DNA from: Amaurobius ferox | Taxonomy: Eukaryota; Arthropoda; Arachnida; Araneae; Amaurobiidae | Direction: 5' to 3' | Assembly: GCA_951213105.1 (NCBI GenBank) | Contig: OX578152.1 | Coordinates: forward strand, 76,006,680-76,070,679 | DNA length: 64,000 nucleotides | Part shown: piece by piece, positions 25,208 to 35,493 of the stretch | Position numbering within the stretch: position 1 is the stretch's first letter | Layout of the letters: every line of letters starts with the position of its first letter | The notes under the pieces: generated by a model | Seen by the model: the letters and a program-made list of their open reading frames with translations, nothing else | Told to the model about the DNA's origin: nothing | Database searches by the model: none | Program-made: the position numbers and the translations under genes

Positions 25208-25868
25208 CAAGGTGTTTCAAACAAGGACGTATCACGACATTTAAGAGAGTAGAACTTTTAGATTTTATGTGCAAATTATTAGTCAGTTGGTGTTGGTACT
25301 ACTTCACTCAAGGGTAAATGTCTGAGACAACACCTTGTAAGTAGATAAAATGACCTTGTCACATGTATGTTTCTTTCATGTATCCATTCCTGTGCCTTAT
25401 CCCAGCTATGTCGTTTTTCGAGACTCAAAAGAACCCAATTTTGGATAATTTTCTTAACATTTCTTGAGTGAGCCAACGTTTGCTTATATCATCAAAAACT
25501 TCCGCGTTTAACAATGATCGCCGGCTTAGGTTCTTGCACCCTTCCAATCTCATATTTTAGACCCCCCTTCCTCCCTGTTTCTCAGTCTCACGAAATTTAA
25601 CAGTCAAGCGATATTGTTGATTTGTAAGGAACATCAGAATGAAGAAAAATCGGTTGAAGCTTGTATTGAACAGCACGTTTATGAGATTTAGACGTAAAAT
25701 AATTTTCAACGTTAAACACACCGTCGCTCTTGATTGACCTTTGATGACCTTATCTTGAATGATCTTGAGCGCAACAACACAAACTGACTAATAATTTGAT
25801 ATGAAACTTACCTGCACCTATGTTCTACGTTCTTAACTGCACGGTAACGTCCTTTTTGAAACACCCTC
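25208..25868. mobile_element. Non-autonomous DNA transposon with long inverted ends, about 660 bp
   Basis: Left end AGGTGTTTCAAACAAGGACG and right end CGTCCTTTTTGAAACACCCT are inverted copies. Similarity continues inward beyond 100 bp, including CAAATTATTAGTCAGTTGG on the left and its inverted counterpart near 25780-25800. The interior has one 65-codon minus-strand frame (25279-25476) with no family signature. It lies about 260 bp upstream of the exon at 24283-24949 and may sit within an intron of that gene. Confidence 0.7.
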
Positions 25869-25912
25869 TTTTAATTGATTCCCTGAATTACTTCATACAC
25901 GAACAAAGTAAT

Positions 25913-26621
25913 CAGGACCGTAGCTAGGCAGGAGCTAGAGGGTCTAATCCCCTCCAAAAAGTATACTCATCCCCCCCCCCCCGTCCCTATCAAAATATTA
26001 AATTGTTAGTATTTATATGACATTTCACCTAGAATGTCACCCAAATTTTGCATAAAAAATTATTTTGAGATTTATTTATAAATTACTTCATTTTAAAGAT
26101 TTTTTTAATTTAGCTGAATTTGTGGTTATACTAATGATCAATTTATTTTCATATTTAATTTAAAATTATTTTAAAATTTTTTCAATTATGCCAATAGTAT
26201 TTAGGATGCTTTTGTATTATTGCGGGGTTCACTGTTATGTCTTATAGAGTCAAAATCAACTGAAAAGTAGTTAGGAGTTAAAATTAGCCTTAACTTGTAT
26301 TAACTTGCAGAAATTTTCTTCGATTAATTAATAGCTTTACTACTAGTTAATGCTTATAATAAAACCAATTGTAATTATTATATATTAGTGTTGATGTATA
26401 GCAGCTATATGGATATTAATAATCAGCTCTTATCTTGCAAATATAAATATGCAATTATTTGCTAATAATTTGCATGGATTGAAGTATATAATAGTAACTA
26501 TTATGGTTTATAAATGCTAATGATTAATTGTGTTTTTGGTGAGCCCCCTCCTTCCAAACTGTTGAGCCTCCTTGAATTTCACTCCAGCCCCTATTTAATT
26601 TCGTCTCTGGCTAAGGCCCTG
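25913..26621. mobile_element. hAT-like non-autonomous element with CAGGRCCGTAGC ends
   Basis: Begins CAGGACCGTAGCTAGG and ends CTGGCTAAGGCCCTG, imperfect inverted termini of a type common in hAT-like elements. Just inside lies a poly-C run (25975-25982) next to CTAATCCCCTCC, and near the right end GAGCCCCCTCCTTCC. The interior is AT-rich and non-coding. No clear 8-bp duplication flanks it. Confidence 0.5.
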
Positions 26622-26704
26622 AATAAACTAATTAAGGGGGTGCATATAAAAAGTTGGTCATTTTTCTAAAAATTGCTTAATTCAACACCAAACCTTGTGA
26701 TTAA

Positions 26705-26938
26705 CCTTTTGCTTACGGGTGGGACAGCGTCCATCCCAAACGAAGAACCTCTCAAAAAGACAGGTATTTGATATACCCTATCCCAAACAGTTCGATCCCC
26801 CTTTGCAGACATTGGCGTCCATGGACGCCAATGCCTGCAAAGGGGGATCGAATTGTTTGGGATAGGGTATGTCAAATACCTGTCTTTTTGAGAGGTTCGT
26901 CGTTTGGGATGGACGCTGTCCCACCCGTAAGCAAAAGT
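26705..26938. mobile_element. piggyBac-type palindromic MITE (TTAA-flanked, 234 bp)
   Basis: Flanked by TTAA at 26701-26704 and 26939-26942. The arms are almost perfect reverse complements over the whole length, meeting at the central GGCGTCCATGGACGCC (about 26815-26830). The terminal G of the right end is mutated (GCAAAAGT). This is the cleanest palindromic copy and the best representative of the family. Confidence 0.9.
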
Positions 26939-27582
26939 TTAATGTAAATATAAGGGAGTCAGAGCAAACAAGTTCCTTAGAATCAATGGAGTCATTGCTT
27001 ACTTATTGTAACTATTTTAAAGTTATTACTCCCCAAAATCCAAAATATAGTTTCAGAGCACTTAACTGGAAGTGACTGATAAAACTATTTTCTCTATTTA
27101 GATTATGTGAATTTCATATCTGAAATTCGTTAGGATGTTAAATTCAAACGGATTATGTACGTAAATGTAAGAAAAAGGTCGAAATTTGGCTTTGATCTTG
27201 CTTTCGCAAAAATCACATTTAAACGTTGAAATTTGTTCCATTTCTCACCTTTCCGGTCCCTACCACCTCAAAATAGCCTAAACATTTTCTTAGGATTTAA
27301 GTGAACAGCAATATTAACTATTCATATTGGTAATAAACATCCCAATGGATTCAAATTGCAGATCTGCTGCAAAAAGTTTCAAACTTTTAGGAAATTGTAT
27401 AGCATACTTATAAAATCACGCCACTTTTATCTCTTCCAACTAAATTTTAAATGAGTATGCTTTCGTAGAATTCGGCACGTTTCGAACGTTTGCAAAGAAT
27501 TTCCTTCAGAGGTCCATTTACAAAAAGTTTGAAACGCTTTAACATACTGGCAATTTGTAAAAGGTTACTATTTTACAACTAG

Positions 27583-27750
27583 GGAGCTCCGCCTCCTGCT
27601 CACGAACGCTCACCAACCCCTGTAACTCGCGTCACGATTCGTAAACTATTTCGAGCCGCTTGCTACGAAGGCATAATACGCTCGTTCAGGATCCACCCAA
27701 TGTTCGCTGACGCTCACCAACCTCCGGAGCTCACTTCGCGCGCTTTTTAA
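27583..27750 (+). repeat. GC-rich degenerate tandem block
   Basis: Two related phrases about 130 bp apart: GGAGCTCCGCCTCCTGCTC with ACGAACGCTCACCAACC, and TTCGCTGACGCTCACCAACC with TCCGGAGCTC. The reverse complement of the second is found at 53378-53470. It contrasts sharply with its AT-rich flanks. Confidence 0.55.
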
Positions 27751-27754
27751 AGTG

Positions 27755-28800
27755 TGTTTTAATATGTGTGTGTAATTATGTAGTGATATCTCACAAACGA
27801 ATGAAGCATTTCGAAAATAATTGGGTACGGTTATGACAATCAGCGAATACTGGAATCTTTTATTTAAAAGCAATCGCATCCTTGGAAGACCCCTCCCCAA
27901 TTTTCTAAGGAATTTTAGGAAAAATCATTAAAAATAAAAACTTTTAATAATGTTGAAAGACTAATAATTTTATATGTAATTTTTCATTAGTAAAGGAATG
28001 ATACAAGCTTTAGAAAAAGCTGTCCTGTTCCATTCTTGAAATAGTGTTTGTTTTTCAAATAAGTGTATAGGAAAAGGACATAAAATTAAAAACCTTAGAA
28101 ATATCCTCAACCATATTTATTTTCATATGTGCAATATTATGTGACAAATATGCTATAATTTTCGTAGATCTAGTTGATTCTATTCACGAGAGAAGATATT
28201 TTTTGTAATAGTTTTGTATTTGGACGCAAAAGTAGTCGGTAATAGCTAATTATTTCAAGGGATGTTAATTAAACACGAATTGCATTTTGATGAGTATAAA
28301 TAAATCTATTAATATGTCGCCAAAAGCTTTCAATTTTAATTTACGTGATATTAATTAATTACATTGTCTCAACCATTTAATGCCAATAGCAGTATGATAT
28401 AATTTTATTTTTTTATACACACATTTAGCGACTTTCAAATTAATAATGAAAAGTTAAATATATTATTAGCATATAAATAACACTATTTTTGGAATCTTTT
28501 GATTGGCGCTCAAACCATCGGTTTTATATAATTGAATATTAGTTCTTAAGGATAAATCCATTTAATATATGAACTCAATTGCTTAGCAGATCCATTTTTT
28601 TCTAGTTTTGCCCGAAATATAAGTTAATTCCACACTTCGAAATAATTTTATACGTTGACATGATGCAAAGCGCCCAATGTTAATGTACAATTCAATAGCA
28701 GAAACATTGTGCCATATATTTTGTGCGCTATTTCTATACTGTGAAAAGAGCAGAGTCAATTAATTATGTAGAGAAAGTCCTGTGCTGCTCACATCGGAGT
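27755..28800 (+). mobile_element. Old, diverged copy of the 0.95-kb stem-loop repeat
   Basis: Follows the copy at 17778 in order: TGATATCTCACAAACGAATG, GCGAATACTGGAATC, CAATCGCATCC, CGTAGATCTAGTTGATTC, TTTGTATTTGGACGC. It finishes at GAGAAAGTCCTGTGCTGCTC with ACATCGGAG and a T-run near 28800. The stem-loop end is missing on the left. It is much more diverged than the other copies. Confidence 0.55.
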
Positions 28801-28924
28801 TTTCATTCATTTTGTCTTGGAGACATTCTTTTTTAACACGACGTGTTGTTTTTTCCGATACTTATTTTAATCGGTGGCAACAGTAAGCCTATTAATCGAG
28901 TTATAAGAAAATGTTATCTTGCGT

Positions 28925-29402
28925 TATACCCATGGAGTTAGAAAGAAGATAAAACTCCTATGGATGAAACGCTTGAAAATGTCATAATGCTTTGAGAATT
29001 ATATCTGGGTGTTTCTAGTGTTATTAAAGTAGCTGATATTGCTAGTTGACACAGCAGAAAGGCGTAGTATTTAGTATATGCATTTTTGATTATTTTTAAG
29101 TTAAGAGTTCCCTAATTATGAGTATAATTTACCAGTATTTTTTCATAATTGTACTGAATATATAGATATAAAAACAAATTGAAAGGTAAAATAATTTTGA
29201 ATATGTAGGAATATTCTTTATTGTTTTACTTCTACTCTGTATTGCGATAGTAATTTATGTTTACAAAATGGACAGTTTAAATAAATAATTTAGTCCTTTC
29301 GCTATTTAAATACTATTTATCTTATCCCAGCGCCACCTGAATTATATTAGCTCAAACGGTATTGGTGTTTTCTTTTAACTTTTTACTTTTACCTCCATGG
29401 TT
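28925..29402 (+). repeat. Interspersed repeat, inverted relative to 54450-54946
   Basis: CCATGGAGTTAGAAAGAAG at the left, CTCCTATGGATGAAACGC, CAGCGCCACCTGAATTAT and ACCTCCATGG at the right all appear, reversed and in the opposite order, at 54450-54946. The two copies are about 480-500 bp with many substitutions. CCATGG at both extremes may mark the ends. Confidence 0.65.
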
Positions 29403-29879
29403 ATAGCTTTCCTTCCTACAATATCTAACGTGTTAATCTGTAGGAAAAGTCGTAAATGGGATACATTATACTATTTTTCATTTACTGTAGGGAATTTTAA
29501 AGCGATTCTCCACCTTTGCCCTTACAAAGATAATCAGTGTGCACGAAATAAATTGGAACGAAAGAAATTCAACGGTGCAGTATAACATTCTTGAATGAAA
29601 TTGGAGTGCAATTGTAGAGTAGAAGGAAAACAATAGGATCGTAGGTGGTACTGCGGTTAAAGCGAAGGCATTTTCGAAAACAAATTATGCTTTCTCAGGG
29701 AACGTTTTCTAACTTCCAAATGGTTTATTTACAATGGTTTATTTACAACGTTTTTTTTTTTGTTATATTTCATTTGCCCTACTCAGTTCCATATAATTTT
29801 TGGATTTAGAAACAGGATGCCATTTAAGAATATGCAAACATAATTTCAATATCATACATTTTGGATGGAACAGCCCACT

Positions 29880-30110
29880 AATTAGAGAGCAGGTTCGATT
29901 TCCGGCCTGCCCAAACTGTTCCCGTGTCAATCAGAGTACGGGCACGTTAAATATGCGGGTCTTTCGATAGGTTAGTGGTAGGGGTACGATCTCTGTGGAT
30001 GCTGCCCCTACTGGGTTACGGTCTAAATTGGGTGACACTTTCCGGCCATCCAAACAGATACTTTACGCTTTCGGGTAGGTCGGACAATCTGGGTCGAAGA
30101 AGAAGAATGC
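29880..30110 (+). mobile_element. SINE with the shared body but no 5S head
   Basis: From about 29930 it matches the body of the 5S-headed SINE (GAGTACGGGCACGTTAAAT, then GGTTAGTGGTAGGGG, CTACTGGGTTACGGTC, and GGTCGGACAATCTGGG). The part before the body is unrelated to 5S and contains GGTTCGATTTCC at 29892, a B-box-like motif. The tail is (GAA)n rather than (CAA)n. It is either a tRNA-headed relative or a 5'-replaced copy. Confidence 0.6.
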
Positions 30111-30335
30111 TTTATTCTTTTTTTATAAGTTTTAAGAACGAGTTTTTGTTTCATTTTGCTCTACATATCTTCTAAATGATAGATGTAAACAATAAACAAA
30201 AAAATACTATTCAATAGAAAATACAGTTTCTTGATTCATAACTTGTTTTTACAAAACTCTAATAGTTTTCGAGAAATCGTCTCGTTGAAAAAGATTACAG
30301 ACTTCAGATTGTCCGATTCACACGAGGGTTTAGTG

Positions 30336-30864
30336 CAGTGGTCGGAAGTAGCGCGTTACAAGTAGCGGAACTACAGTAGTCACTACTTTTTCTCGTAGAC
30401 CGATGCGACCTACGACGTACAAAAATAACACAGCCAAAGCGCTTTCGAAAGCGCTTTGGCCATGTCATTTCTGTACGTCGAGGAAAGGAGATTTTATTAA
30501 AGAACTTTAAAACCTATCTTTGATTTTAAAGTTTATACTTTTATTTTATTTTACTGTTTTCAGAAGTGGGTAAAAGCGCTAAGATTGGTAAGTTGATCAG
30601 CAAATTTGGGAATCAGTCAATTTTAATTATTCAGAATAAGTATGATAAATGACTACAGTACCCATATCCTCAACTTTTTGTGAAAATTGAAGCTGTGGCA
30701 AAATTCGTCTTATAAAAGTAGTTATGTAGTGACTACATTTAAAAAGTAATTTGTAGTCACTGCTTTTTAAAAAAAGTAGTTGTAGTTGTAGCTAACTACA
30801 TTTGTCATAATGTAATTGTAGTTGTAGATCACCACAATAATAAAGTAGTTTTTTCCAACCACTG
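30336..30864. mobile_element. hAT-like MITE, 529 bp, with internal hairpin
   Basis: Left end CAGTGGTCGGAAGTAGCG and right end TTTTCCAACCACTG are hAT-type inverted termini. Inside are repeated GTAGTNAC words on both sides (TAGTAGTCAC near 30377, GTAGTTGTAGTTGTAG near 30778). It is non-coding. Confidence 0.65.
30413..30480. repeat. Hairpin with a perfect 28-bp palindromic core
   Basis: GCCAAAGCGCTTTC and GAAAGCGCTTTGGC (30433-30460) form a perfect palindrome. The outer blocks CGACGTAC (30413) and GTACGTCG (30473) extend the stem. It lies inside the 30336-30864 MITE. Confidence 0.8.
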
Positions 30865-31521
30865 GCAACAGCTTTGATAACACCTTTATTTCAAGAAATA
30901 AAATGGCATCGATACAGCGGGGTGCTATTTAAGCTTGTGAAGTTGACATGAGCAAAATAGAAGGATGAATGGTATTTGTAGTTTGTACATGGCGTTGAAT
31001 TGGTTTTAAAGGGTATATTTTTTCTTCTGGCATGTTTTTTATCTTGTCTCTTTTGTTGGAGGTTTTCCTTTTAAGAACGTTTGTTACTTCGTATGGACGT
31101 CTTCTGTTTTGGCGTTATTCTGAAATTGACCACAGGCAGTACATGGCTCCGTGAGTGTTGCCAATGGTGTAAAAGTCGACTCGTAAACGGGAACTAGGGG
31201 TCACAATCCCCCTAGGCCTTTTGTGTATTTACTGTTGGCCATTTTCTAAAATTAATTTTCCTCTTTGTTCATTTGTGCTATATTGTATTTCTAGACTACT
31301 TCAAGCTGCATTGCGCTTATTGGTTTCGAAAACTGTTTTTGTACTATTAGTACAGTGGTAGTGGTAGATTTATTACATTTTATTATATTATATATATATA
31401 TATATGTTCTGAGTTTCCAGCGAGATTAGCTGTGAATAAAGTAGTTATATGTTTAACTGCCGTAGAATTCCAGTCGTTAAATAAATTGAAGTATGTTTCA
31501 CACTTACACACTTGCTTTCGA

Positions 31522-31581
31522 CCCGGCCACACAACTTGTTACCATAAACCCCCTGGGTTGGTCGTGTGGTCTGGGCCTTCA
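31522..31581 (+). mobile_element. 60-bp SINE 3'-end insertion with 14-bp target duplication
   Basis: The 14-bp phrase ACACTTGCTTTCGA occurs exactly at 31508-31521 and 31582-31595. The 60 bp between end in GTGGTCTGGGCCTTCA, resembling the tails of the SINE at 12835-12965 and of the 5S-headed SINEs. It is a severely 5'-truncated retroposed copy. Confidence 0.7.
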
Positions 31582-31584
31582 ACA

Positions 31585-31860
31585 CTTGCTTTCGAGATAT
31601 AGTGGTTATAAGTTCAATATTTTGATATTTTGAACTATTTTGGAAAAGTGGTTCTAGCTTCGATATTTTGGCTAACTCAACAATAAACGAATAATTTGAA
31701 AGCCATTGAGAGCCCTGCAAAGATATGTAATGAGATTTTGGATTAGGTTTTTAGCTTTCAAGATATAGTTGTTAAAATTCGATATTTTGAAAAGGTGATT
31801 CTAATTTCGATATTTGAATATTATGAACTGTTTTGAAAAGATGGTTCAAATTTCGATAGT
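31585..31860. repeat. Degenerate tandem duplication of about 165-bp unit
   Basis: GCTTTCGAGATATAGTGG, TTTTGAACTATTTTGGAAAA and GGTTCTAGCTTCGATA (31586-31666) recur as GCTTTCAAGATATAGTTG, TATGAACTGTTTTGAAAA and GGTTCAAATTTCGATA (31755-31859). Confidence 0.55.
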
Positions 31861-32546
31861 GCAGTGCTCGTGAAGTGCTTCGTGAAGTGCTTTGAAAAGT
31901 TCGAAAGCGGACAAACTATCTACAAAGATTATTAGCAGGATGGTCTAATGTGTTGAAAATTAGTGATAGTTGTAAACAGTTGTATTATTATCATAACATT
32001 TAATCGAGGCTAAGATGCGGTCCCACCACCACTCGTGTTCCTAGACTTTCCATCACCGTTTGTTTACTATTACTATTTTACAAGACATTCGTGCAAAACC
32101 ATTTCAGCTCCATTGAACTGGAACAACACGGCTTATTTATTTTATTTTATTTTATTTTCACATGAATCGATTTGCCGCATTGGAAACCAGTAGAAGCTAA
32201 GTTACGTGTTTATTGCAATAGAAACCTCCTTTACCAGTTGGAGTGGAAATTTGAAATCTTCATGATAATGTTCTCAAGAGCTACATCACTATGAAAAGCT
32301 GAGTTGTAAGAACAGTTTTCGCTTTAAAATATGTCGTCTAATGAGCCCCAAAATATTTTAATGAAAATGCTGAAATAAAAACTCTTTAAACAGTTTAGAA
32401 AAAAATATGGGTTGTTAAGGGGGAAAGCCTGGAATGTGCATGGATAATCGTAGTGGTTTTAAATCTACTTTGACCTATTCGTCCCTGAACTATATGTCCC
32501 TAAATTTATAGATACACCTAAAACTACGAAATATGCCAGATATTAA

Positions 32547-32859
32547 TCTTTTGCTTACGGGAGAGACAACGTCAATCCCGAACGAAGAACCTCTAAAAAA
32601 GACAGGTATTTGACATACCCTATCCCAAACAGTTCGACTCCCTTTGCAGGCATTGGCGTCCATGGAAATCGCCGACAGAAACATTGCACCTGCTGCAGCA
32701 GGTGCAATGTTTCCATGGAAGCCATTTCCATGGACTATTTCCATGGACGCCAATGCCTGCAAAGGGGGTCGAACTGTTTGGGATAAGGTATGTCAAATAT
32801 CTGTCTTTTTGAGAGGTTCTTCATTTGGGTTTGACGTTGTCTCATCCATAAGCAAAAGG
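32547..32859. mobile_element. piggyBac-type palindromic MITE with nested palindromes (313 bp)
   Basis: Flanked by TTAA (32543-32546) and a decayed ATAA (32860-32863). The outer arms match the 26705 copy. The centre is enlarged: after GGCGTCCATGG comes AATCGCCGACAGAAACATTG and CACCTGCTGCAGCAGGTG, the same phrase as at the centre of the mariner foldback at 9535-9580, then repeated ATTTCCATGGA motifs before the right arm. Confidence 0.8.
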
Positions 32860-33096
32860 ATAATAGAGATTCAATCATCACAGAGACTCAATTCTATTTC
32901 AATCTATATTTAAAGTAAATTACACAAGCTGTTGTAAAAATAGCAAAAAAAAATATCCATTAATAAACATCGGAATGGATTCAAATTAAATTCCAAACTT
33001 CTAATTTGTTCTAAATAAAATAAAAATAGATAGTTTAAAATACAAAGCGACCATTCAGAATGCATATCTGTTGCAAAAAGTCTCGTACCAGAACAC

Positions 33097-33560
33097 AGTT
33101 TACTCTCTCTGCAATACATGGTAATGTAGAGGGAAAGTATCGGTTTCATACCAAAAATCGCAACTCGAGTTTCGAATGGATCTATACGTTTTGAGACCTC
33201 TAGAACGCGAAAAAACTGTTCTTAGCATGGCGCCTGTGTGTGTGTCTGTCTGTGCAAATTTTGTATCCACTCAAACTCAAACTTTTTTTTTTCAAAATGC
33301 CTCCTTAAAAAATGCCTTTATCCATTCTAACTAAAGAACTAATAGACCAAATTTCACAAAATTTGGTGGATAAATCACTTGTTGGTTACCCTGGTGCTGA
33401 TTATATTTTGATAAGATTTGGAAAAAAGAAACCCGCTTTTTTTTTCAAATGGTCCGCAGAAATCGTTAAATATAAAAATAAAAGACTACGTAAGCTCAAA
33501 CATATCAATTAAATACTTCTTTTGTACGCAATTTTTGACGACAAAAAAAAATCAGATCCA
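33097..33560 (+). mobile_element. Stem-loop-terminated repeat, second subfamily
   Basis: Begins TTTACTCTCTCTGCAATAC…GTAGAGGGAAAGTAT (stem-like), then ATCGCAACTCGAG, TGAGACCTCTAGAACG, a short TG/TCTG run (33235-33252) and TTACCCTGGTGCTGATTA. The same order is seen at 49160-49665 and, reversed, at 36180-36660. It is related to the 0.95-kb elements by its first 60 bp. Confidence 0.6.
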
Positions 33561-33829
33561 TCCCATTACTCGAAGACTAGTCGTTCTCGAGATAATTGAA
33601 TCTCGAGATCGAAAAAAATTGGAAAAAATCGGCACTGTGGGTCTAAATAATTACAACTATAGCGTGTTACATTCTCTTTATAGGGCTTAAAAAAATTATT
33701 CGATTGATACTATATTTGACAATCTACCCCCGTCGTAGCTAAAGACGTCTCGAACAAAAAAAAATTGTATCACGGCTATTTATCACAACGATTGAAACTA
33801 TTAAGTGTCGTTGTAATTGAGCCAAAATC

Positions 33830-34192
33830 AAACCTTTTTATTCATGACCATATGAAAATTGTGCACTTTGCTGCCATGTTAGAAAATATAAAATGTAAGT
33901 TTTCTCTCGAATTAAAAAAAAGAAAATTCTATCTAGTTCTAGATTTTTGATAATAAAGCTGGATATAAAGTTTCGTGAAAATCCATTCTTATTTGTGGCT
34001 GCTATATCGTTCATACACAAAGAAATCGGCCACATACATCAAACAAACAGGCAGGCAGACGGACATCACTCCAAAAATAATCAAAATGTGTTCAGGAGGT
34101 TTTAAAACATATATTGGCATCAAAACCTCGAATTCGAAAATCTTCATGAAAACAATACTTTTTACTATATTACATAATATGACAATGTAAAT
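33830..34192 (-). repeat. 3' part of a stem-loop repeat, same subtype as 7376-7650
   Basis: Shares GATATAAAGTTTCGTGAAA, GACGGACATCACTCCAAAA, ACATATATTGGCATC and a closing AATACTTTTTACTATATT region with 7376-7650. Its first part contains TGTGCACTTTGCTGCC, not seen elsewhere here. Confidence 0.5.
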
Positions 34193-34569
34193 ATTACTTA
34201 TTAAAAAGATGCGCTTGTTAAAAATTACATTATTTTTGTATCTCGCGTGATTAGTACAACTGGAAAAGATTAGAGTCTAAATTTTGTTATGCATGAAATT
34301 GGCATTTATTAACGCCAATCGTCTGAAATGCATATAATTAATCCGCTTGACAGACTTCGAAAAGAGAAAATGTCAAAGCGACCTTTCAACAAATACGTAC
34401 CAACTGTTTTACCGTGAAGGTGTGCGTGACTGTGAAAAAAGGTATATGTGTCTATACAACCTAGAAAACAATCCGGCCATTTATTGTGAAATTGCCGCAG
34501 TTAAAGTGAATGTATTGAAAACGTTCATTTACTTTCCTCGCCCCGAGTTAGACGTGCATGATAGTGATT

Positions 34570-34790
34570 ATTACTTGTACAACTTTTCTTGATATATATG
34601 CTTTTAGCAGTAGATTAAGCAAATTTTTTGCTTTAACCAATGTAGCTGAAGAAAAGTAATGGACATCGTGATTTAATTGCGAGTTTTTATCGTAAGTACA
34701 TCGGTGGGGGAGAGTTCCTAGATATCAAAAATGACTTTTGTTGGTCTGTGAGGGGTAGGTGTGTGTGTGTGTGTACCAAATCATTGGCCC
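34570..34790 (+). repeat. Interspersed repeat, family of 19190
   Basis: CATCGTGATTTAATTG, GAGTTCCTAGATATC, AAAAATGACTTTTG and GGTCTGTGAGG follow the 19190-19560 copy, with a TG microsatellite (34759-34772) inserted after it. Confidence 0.5.
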
Positions 34791-35493
34791 TCTGTAATCT
34801 CAAAGTCTGTTCGACATCCCACCAAATTCGTCATCAAAATCTCGCCAAGAGTTATGGAGGGAGAAATAAGTTATTCTTACAGCAGATAAATGACTATTGG
34901 CGTTCAAATACAAAAGTATTACTCAAAGTATCTTTTTTCATGAATGGAAAGAGCTAGATCCACGAGAATGATATCACAAATTTATCGCATGGTATTACAT
35001 ATGAAAAGTGAACATGTTTCTCAATAGGAAATATATTTTTTTATTCAATATGATTTTTTGATAATTTTTTTAAAATGTGCAATATCTCGAGAACGGTTCA
35101 TGTCAGCGTTCTAAAATTTATGACAATCGTTTTCTAATGAAAAATTACATAAGAAATGTCTATTTGCGTAACTTTATTACAGGTTTTGATTTTTTGACGA
35201 TTTTTTCAAAATTTCACTCGAAAATTTAGGAGGGTTCTGAACATTCGATTACGTATAAAAACAATTGGCTTCCAGTGTTTACGGATTATAATTTTTGTAC
35301 CAAATTTCATTCGAATCGGTCCATTTGTTCGTCAGTTATCGTCTCCACAGACTCACAGACACACACACACACACAGACAGACAGACAGACATCACTTCAA
35401 AAGTGTTCGATTCGTGATCAGGGATGCTTGAAACGTGCTCTCCTGTCGAAAACTCGAATTCGAATTTTCGACCCCGTCACAATACTTTCCTTA

